The notes beneath the pieces are model-generated. The model saw nothing but the letters and a program-made list of their open reading frames with translations, made no database searches and was not told where the DNA came from. Shown here one piece after another: positions 60,410 to 64,000 of a stretch of 64,000 bases of DNA. The stretch lies in the NCBI GenBank assembly GCA_048267165.1, contig JBLWYD010000001.1, positions 136,556 to 200,555 on the forward strand, written 5' to 3'. The DNA comes from PGYR01 sp048267165 (GTDB taxonomy: Bacteria; Bacteroidota; Ignavibacteria; Kapaibacteriales; UBA2268). Numbering within the stretch: position 1 is the stretch's first letter; the number at the start of each line of letters is the position of its first letter. A program made the translations under genes and the position numbers.

Positions 60410-61235
60410 ATCAAGCATAATCATAGCCCTATTTTTATTTATTAGCACAACTGCGTATTCGCAAAAAGATGCTAGTAAATATATATACACTGGTAATAAT
60501 AGCTATAAGAGTAATAATTTCAAAGATGCTGAGATAGATTACAGAAAATCTCTTGAGAATGATCCAAACTCGAGCATAGCAAAGTACAATTTGGCTAACT
60601 CACTTTACAAGCAAGGCAACTATCAAGAAGCAATGGATAAGTATAAGGAGCTTTCGGGCGAGAATTTCTCCAAAAGAGAGCTATCCAAAGTATTCCATAA
60701 TCTAGGTAATTCACTTCTTGAGGATAAAAAATACCAAGAAAGCGTAGATGCCTATATAAATTCTTTGAAGAATAATCCTAAAGATGAAGACACGAAATAT
60801 AATCTTGCTTATGCTAGAGAAATGCTAAGAAAGCAGCAGCAACAAGACAAGAACAAGGATAAAAATAAAGATAACAAAGATAAGAACGACGATAATAAGG
60901 ACAAGCAAGACCAAAATAAAGACAAAGACGGCGATAAGAATAAGGATAAGGACGGTCAGAATAAAGACGACCAAAACAAAGATCAGCAAGACAAGGATAA
61001 GCAACAAGGCGATAAGGATAAAGACAAGCAGAACGATAAAAAAGATGGTAAAGACGGTCAGCAAGATGAGAACAAGACTGGCGACAAAGACCAAGCTGAA
61101 AGTGGTCAGAAACCAAAAATCTCTAAGCAAGACGCTGAGCGTATATTACAAGCTATGATGAACGACGAAAAAGAACTACAAAAGAAACTACGAAAATTGA
61201 AATCTAAGTCTAACAAGACAGAGAAAAACTGGTAA
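60402..61235 (+). CDS. batC: Bat operon TPR protein with charged repeat
   Basis: A 277-residue exported protein: signal peptide (ends near YSQ), then TPR repeats (YNLANSLYKQGNYQEAMDKYKEL, FHNLGNSLLEDKKYQESVDAY), and from residue about 150 a low-complexity Asp/Lys/Asn/Gln stretch of about 85 residues (DKNKDKNKDNKDKNDDNK pattern). It then ends in a helical Lys-rich tail. The TPR part matches BatC; the charged stretch is common in bat operons but long here. Overlaps batB and abuts batD (TAATG). Confidence 0.85.
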   Translation: MVKSSIIIALFLFISTTAYSQKDASKYIYTGNNSYKSNNFKDAEIDYRKSLENDPNSSIAKYNLANSLYKQGNYQEAMDKYKELSGENFSKRELSKVFHNLGNSLLEDKKYQESVDAYINSLKNNPKDEDTKYNLAYAREMLRKQQQQDKNKDKNKDNKDKNDDNKDKQDQNKDKDGDKNKDKDGQNKDDQNKDQQDKDKQQGDKDKDKQNDKKDGKDGQQDENKTGDKDQAESGQKPKISKQDAERILQAMMNDEKELQKKLRKLKSKSNKTEKNW

Positions 61236-63070
61236 TGAAACAAAGAGTAATTTTATATTTATTCCTAAGTATTTTTATGTCCTTTGTGGCATTGGGACAA
61301 GAACCTCAGTTTACGGCTGCCGTTAGTGGCAACCCCGTAGTACAAGGTGAGCCATTCCGAGTACAATTCAGCGTCAATACTGATGCATCAAATTTTAGAC
61401 CTCCGAGCTTCGATGGATTCGATGTAATCAATGGGCCATCGCAATCGAGCAGTACTCAGATAATCAATGGTCAATTCAGCCGCTCGCTTTCTTTCACTTA
61501 TGTATTGAAAGCAAAAAAAGTCGGAACTACTACTATACTGCCAGCATCTATACAAGTGGACGGTAAGAGATTACGCTCCAACACCGTAGATATGCGAGTT
61601 GTAGAGCCATCACAAGCAGAAAAAGAACGTCGGAACCAAGCTGCCGAGCAAGAGAAATCTATGCGTGGGCAAGCGATTGACATAATAAAAAACAATCTAT
61701 ACCTAAAGACTAATGTCTCTAAAACTAGTGCTTATGTTGGCGAACAGATAACTGCTAGCTTCAAGCTATATGTAAACGGAGAGCTAAACGTAGTCGGATT
61801 AGAAATGGAAAGCTCACCAATCCTTAACGGGTTTTGGAGTCAGGAAATTGACTTAGGTGAAGTACAATGGCAAAGAGAGCAAGTCAACGGTGTGTGGTTC
61901 AGAGTTGCAACTCTAAAGCAAGTAGTACTATTCCCTCAGCAAAGTGGAAAGCTGACGGTTGACCCATATGAATTCAAAACTGTATCGAGACTACAAACAT
62001 CTGGTCAATCGAATAGAAGACGCAGTATGTTCGATGATTTTTTCAATCGTGGCTCATACAAAGACTTCGAGTATAATCTAAGCTCTAATCCTATTTCAGT
62101 GAACGTAAAACCATTGCCAGACGGTGCACCCGAAGGGTACAACGGAGCTGTAGGTACTTACGAGATGAACGCTTGGGTGGACAATACTAAAACTGTAACG
62201 AACGAGCCAGTAACACTGAAAGTTAAAGTATCGGGTAAAGGAAATCTAAAACTATTCGATGCACCGACTATAAATCTACCACCCGATATGGAGTCATTCG
62301 ACCCCAAAACAGCTGATAACACAAAAGTATCTCTAGCTGGTATGACAGGCGATAAGATCTTCGAATTCCTAATAATTCCACGTAGGGAAGGGCAATACAA
62401 GATTGAACCCGTTACATTCTCTTACTTCGATTTGACGAGTAATACATATAAGACTATAACAAGTGAAGAATTCATAATAGATGTTGGTAAGGGTAGTGGC
62501 GATGGCGCTTCTAGCGTCTCTGGTGTTAGCCGTGCTGAACTGCAATTGCTAGGCAAAGACATACGTTACATCAAATCAGAAACGGAATTGGTAGCTAAAT
62601 CAAAGACTGGATTTTTTGGTTCGCAGGTGTTCTATATACTATTAATGTTGCCGTTTTTCCTATTTCTGATACTCTTCTTACTATTAAGTAAGCGTAGAAA
62701 GGAAGAAGAGGACACTGAGCTGCTCAAAAACAAGCGAGCGAGCAAATTAGCTAAGAAAAGATTATCTGCCGCTGGTGAAGCTTTAAAAGCGAATGACAGC
62801 AATAAATTCTACGAAGAGATAACAAAAGCCCTATGGGGGTATATTTCCGATAAGTTGAATATACCAGTATCGGAACTCAACAAAGAAGTAGTGCGAACTA
62901 AACTAGCACAAATCAATGTAGAAGAAACTCAGATAAACAGTTTCCTAAAAACATTAGAAGAAAGCGAGTTTGCTAGATATTCGAACTCAGCAAATACATC
63001 GAATAGAATGACAGAAGTATATGAAAAATCAGGCACAGTAATAACAAATATAGAGAGAGGCATAAGATGA
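61235..63070 (+). CDS. batD: Bat operon protein BatD (oxygen tolerance family)
   Basis: A 611-residue exported membrane protein. After the signal peptide (ends near LGQ) come Ig-like beta domains (QFTAAVSGNPVVQGEPFRVQ; SFDGFDVINGPSQSSSTQII, the BatD hallmark; VGEQITASFKLYVNG), a helix at about residues 467-487 and a cytoplasmic helical end. Typical for BatD. It shares one base with batC (TAATG) and overlaps batE by 4 bases (ATGA), so the operon is tightly coupled. Confidence 0.9.
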   Translation: MKQRVILYLFLSIFMSFVALGQEPQFTAAVSGNPVVQGEPFRVQFSVNTDASNFRPPSFDGFDVINGPSQSSSTQIINGQFSRSLSFTYVLKAKKVGTTTILPASIQVDGKRLRSNTVDMRVVEPSQAEKERRNQAAEQEKSMRGQAIDIIKNNLYLKTNVSKTSAYVGEQITASFKLYVNGELNVVGLEMESSPILNGFWSQEIDLGEVQWQREQVNGVWFRVATLKQVVLFPQQSGKLTVDPYEFKTVSRLQTSGQSNRRRSMFDDFFNRGSYKDFEYNLSSNPISVNVKPLPDGAPEGYNGAVGTYEMNAWVDNTKTVTNEPVTLKVKVSGKGNLKLFDAPTINLPPDMESFDPKTADNTKVSLAGMTGDKIFEFLIIPRREGQYKIEPVTFSYFDLTSNTYKTITSEEFIIDVGKGSGDGASSVSGVSRAELQLLGKDIRYIKSETELVAKSKTGFFGSQVFYILLMLPFFLFLILFLLLSKRRKEEEDTELLKNKRASKLAKKRLSAAGEALKANDSNKFYEEITKALWGYISDKLNIPVSELNKEVVRTKLAQINVEETQINSFLKTLEESEFARYSNSANTSNRMTEVYEKSGTVITNIERGIR

Positions 63071-63819
63071 GAAAACTAACGCTATTACTCTTGACATTAA
63101 TTATACCGGCTACACTGCTAGGTAGCTCCGTAGAGCAACTATTCACGAAAGCAAATGACGCATACACGAATAAGAAATATGCAGATGCCATCAACATATA
63201 CGAACAAGTAATAGACTCTGGCTACGTATCGGCAGAGCTATACTATAACTTGGGTAGTGCCTATTACAAAACTGACAATATATCGTTCGCTATACTCAAT
63301 TTAGAAAGAGCGGATAAGCTAAGCGACGACGAAGATATAGACCACAACTTAGCAATAGCTAGACTAAAAACAATAGACAAAGTAACGCCTGTAGAGCAGA
63401 TATTCATTGTTGAATGGCTAGATAGCATTCGTGGCAATCAGAACTCAGCTGGTTGGTCATATTGGACTATAATATTTATGTGGGTAGTCTTTGCGTTCTT
63501 CGCACTGCTAATATTCAGTAGAAGTACTTCAATTAAGAAAATGTCATTCCTCGGAATAGTAACATCACTGATGCTATTCTCAGTATCGTTTTACTTTGCA
63601 TACAGCACTAACGAACGCGAGTACGTGAAGCAATTCGCTATACTCACATCACCCAGCGCCTATGTGAAAAGCTCACCCGACGACAAGAGCCAAGACCTAT
63701 TCATACTCCACGAAGGAGTAAAAATGGAAGTACTAGACCGAGTCGGCGATTGGAACAAAATCCGCTTAGACAACGGTGAAATTGGCTGGATAGACAAGAG
63801 CAGCTTTAGACCGATATAG
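63067..63819 (+). CDS. batE: Bat operon TPR-SH3 protein BatE
   Basis: A 250-residue protein with signal peptide, TPR motifs (FTKANDAYTNKKYADAINIYEQ; LYYNLGSAYYKTDNISFAILNLE), two helices (about 130-180) and a C-terminal SH3b-like part (AILTSPSAYVKSSPDDKSQDLFILHEG...WNKIRLDNGEIGWIDKSSF). This is the BatE layout, where the SH3 part probably binds cell-wall or protein partners. Last gene of the operon. Confidence 0.9.
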   Translation: MRKLTLLLLTLIIPATLLGSSVEQLFTKANDAYTNKKYADAINIYEQVIDSGYVSAELYYNLGSAYYKTDNISFAILNLERADKLSDDEDIDHNLAIARLKTIDKVTPVEQIFIVEWLDSIRGNQNSAGWSYWTIIFMWVVFAFFALLIFSRSTSIKKMSFLGIVTSLMLFSVSFYFAYSTNEREYVKQFAILTSPSAYVKSSPDDKSQDLFILHEGVKMEVLDRVGDWNKIRLDNGEIGWIDKSSFRPI

Positions 63820-63840
63820 AATAAGTATAATTCCTTTATT

Positions 63841-63862
63841 CCCTCTTAAAGATTTAAGAGGG
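63841..63862. other. Perfect hairpin after the bat operon
   Basis: CCCTCTTAAA (63841-63850) pairs with TTTAAGAGGG (63853-63862), a 10-bp stem over a GA loop. No T tract follows, so a terminator role is uncertain although the position fits. Confidence 0.55.
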
Positions 63863-63931
63863 CTAGGGTGATTTGATAGAACCGTAGAGACGTAATGCTT
63901 GTGCTGAGCATTCTAAGATAAATCCAAATAT

Positions 63932-64000
63932 TTAATTAAATAATTTCACATATTGTCCCTCTCTTTTAGCAACAGCAAATACACGAAGTACTAATTTATT
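63932..64000 (-). CDS. Partial gene, possibly the end of a transposase
   Basis: The minus frame from the right edge is open for 22 codons, ends at a TAA (63932-63934) and reads NKLVLRVFAVAKREGQYVKL before FN. The text resembles the C-terminus of IS110-type transposases, which often end with NKL-R-aFAv-K-g-Y; evidence is short. The rest of the gene lies outside the window. Confidence 0.35.
   Translation of the reverse strand, partial: NKLVLRVFAVAKREGQYVKLFN

Noticed and set aside
60850..61125. Tandem repeats considered as a CRISPR array
   Set aside because: Repeat units are short, irregular and coding, with no spacers.
60814..61130. Two hydrophobic or Tyr/Leu-rich frames opposite batC
   Set aside because: Antisense of the Asp/Lys repeat, inside a tightly coupled operon.

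Overview
The window looks like low-GC, AT-rich DNA from the Bacteroidota/Ignavibacteriota/Kapabacteria side of the tree. The evidence is: at least seven secreted proteins with type IX secretion (T9SS) type A C-terminal sorting domains (motifs such as YPNP, SPNP), a Bat operon, a bacteroidete-type serine palmitoyltransferase, a fused alpha-beta 2-oxoacid dehydrogenase E1, a TonB-dependent receptor, and several upstream regions that fit the Bacteroidetes promoter pattern TTG-N18-20-TAnnTTTG. TTG and GTG starts are frequent. The exact phylum cannot be fixed from this window alone.

Layout. 1-2.6 kb: a truncated membrane glycosyltransferase-like gene and an isolated nuoAB pair. 2.7-9.7 kb: lipoproteins, two paralogous small barrel-like proteins with a large secreted protein, and a TonB receptor. 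9.8-16.4 kb: serine palmitoyltransferase, an alkyltransferase-like protein divergent from a Nudix hydrolase, a Panacea-domain toxin-antitoxin-like pair, an M16 peptidase homologue without its zinc motif, MoxR and a fatty-acid hydroxylase. 16.4-22.2 kb: tandemly duplicated lipoproteins, a T9SS cargo, a large membrane protein and a cupin. 22.7-29.9 kb: all on the minus strand, with a glycosyltransferase unit (GT2, barrel, GT9, small protein) and an rlmD-queE-T9SS cargo unit. 30-45.2 kb: a 15-kb minus-strand T9SS cargo cluster headed by a giant protein of about 2,660 residues. 45.3-50.2 kb: YfgM-like TPR protein, fused E1 with a histone-like tail, GatB. 50.4-56.5 kb: phosphatase, MmcQ/YjbR protein, two duplicated TetR regulators, then a merC-like/polX-like/unknown operon. 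56.4-63.8 kb: a subtilisin-like T9SS protease and the batB-C-D-E operon. The right edge cuts a possible transposase.

How the genes fit together. Much of the coding capacity is for the envelope: T9SS-exported surface proteins, lipoproteins, glycosyltransferases, a sphingolipid route (serine palmitoyltransferase plus fatty-acid hydroxylase) and Bat/MoxR membrane-stress functions. The cargo cluster contains cohesin-like segments and a dockerin-like module, so a non-covalent surface assembly is possible but unproven.

The best candidates for something undescribed are: (1) a compact Panacea-domain pair with an unrecognised partner, sitting between 32-bp direct repeats that copy the 3' end of the neighbouring Nudix gene; (2) the duplicated TetR locus, where a noncoding block about 200-320 bp upstream of each gene is better conserved than its surroundings and carries a matching 18-codon ORF; (3) the E1 dehydrogenase with a roughly 118-residue Lys/Ala/Thr-rich tail; (4) the cohesin/dockerin-like T9SS cluster.
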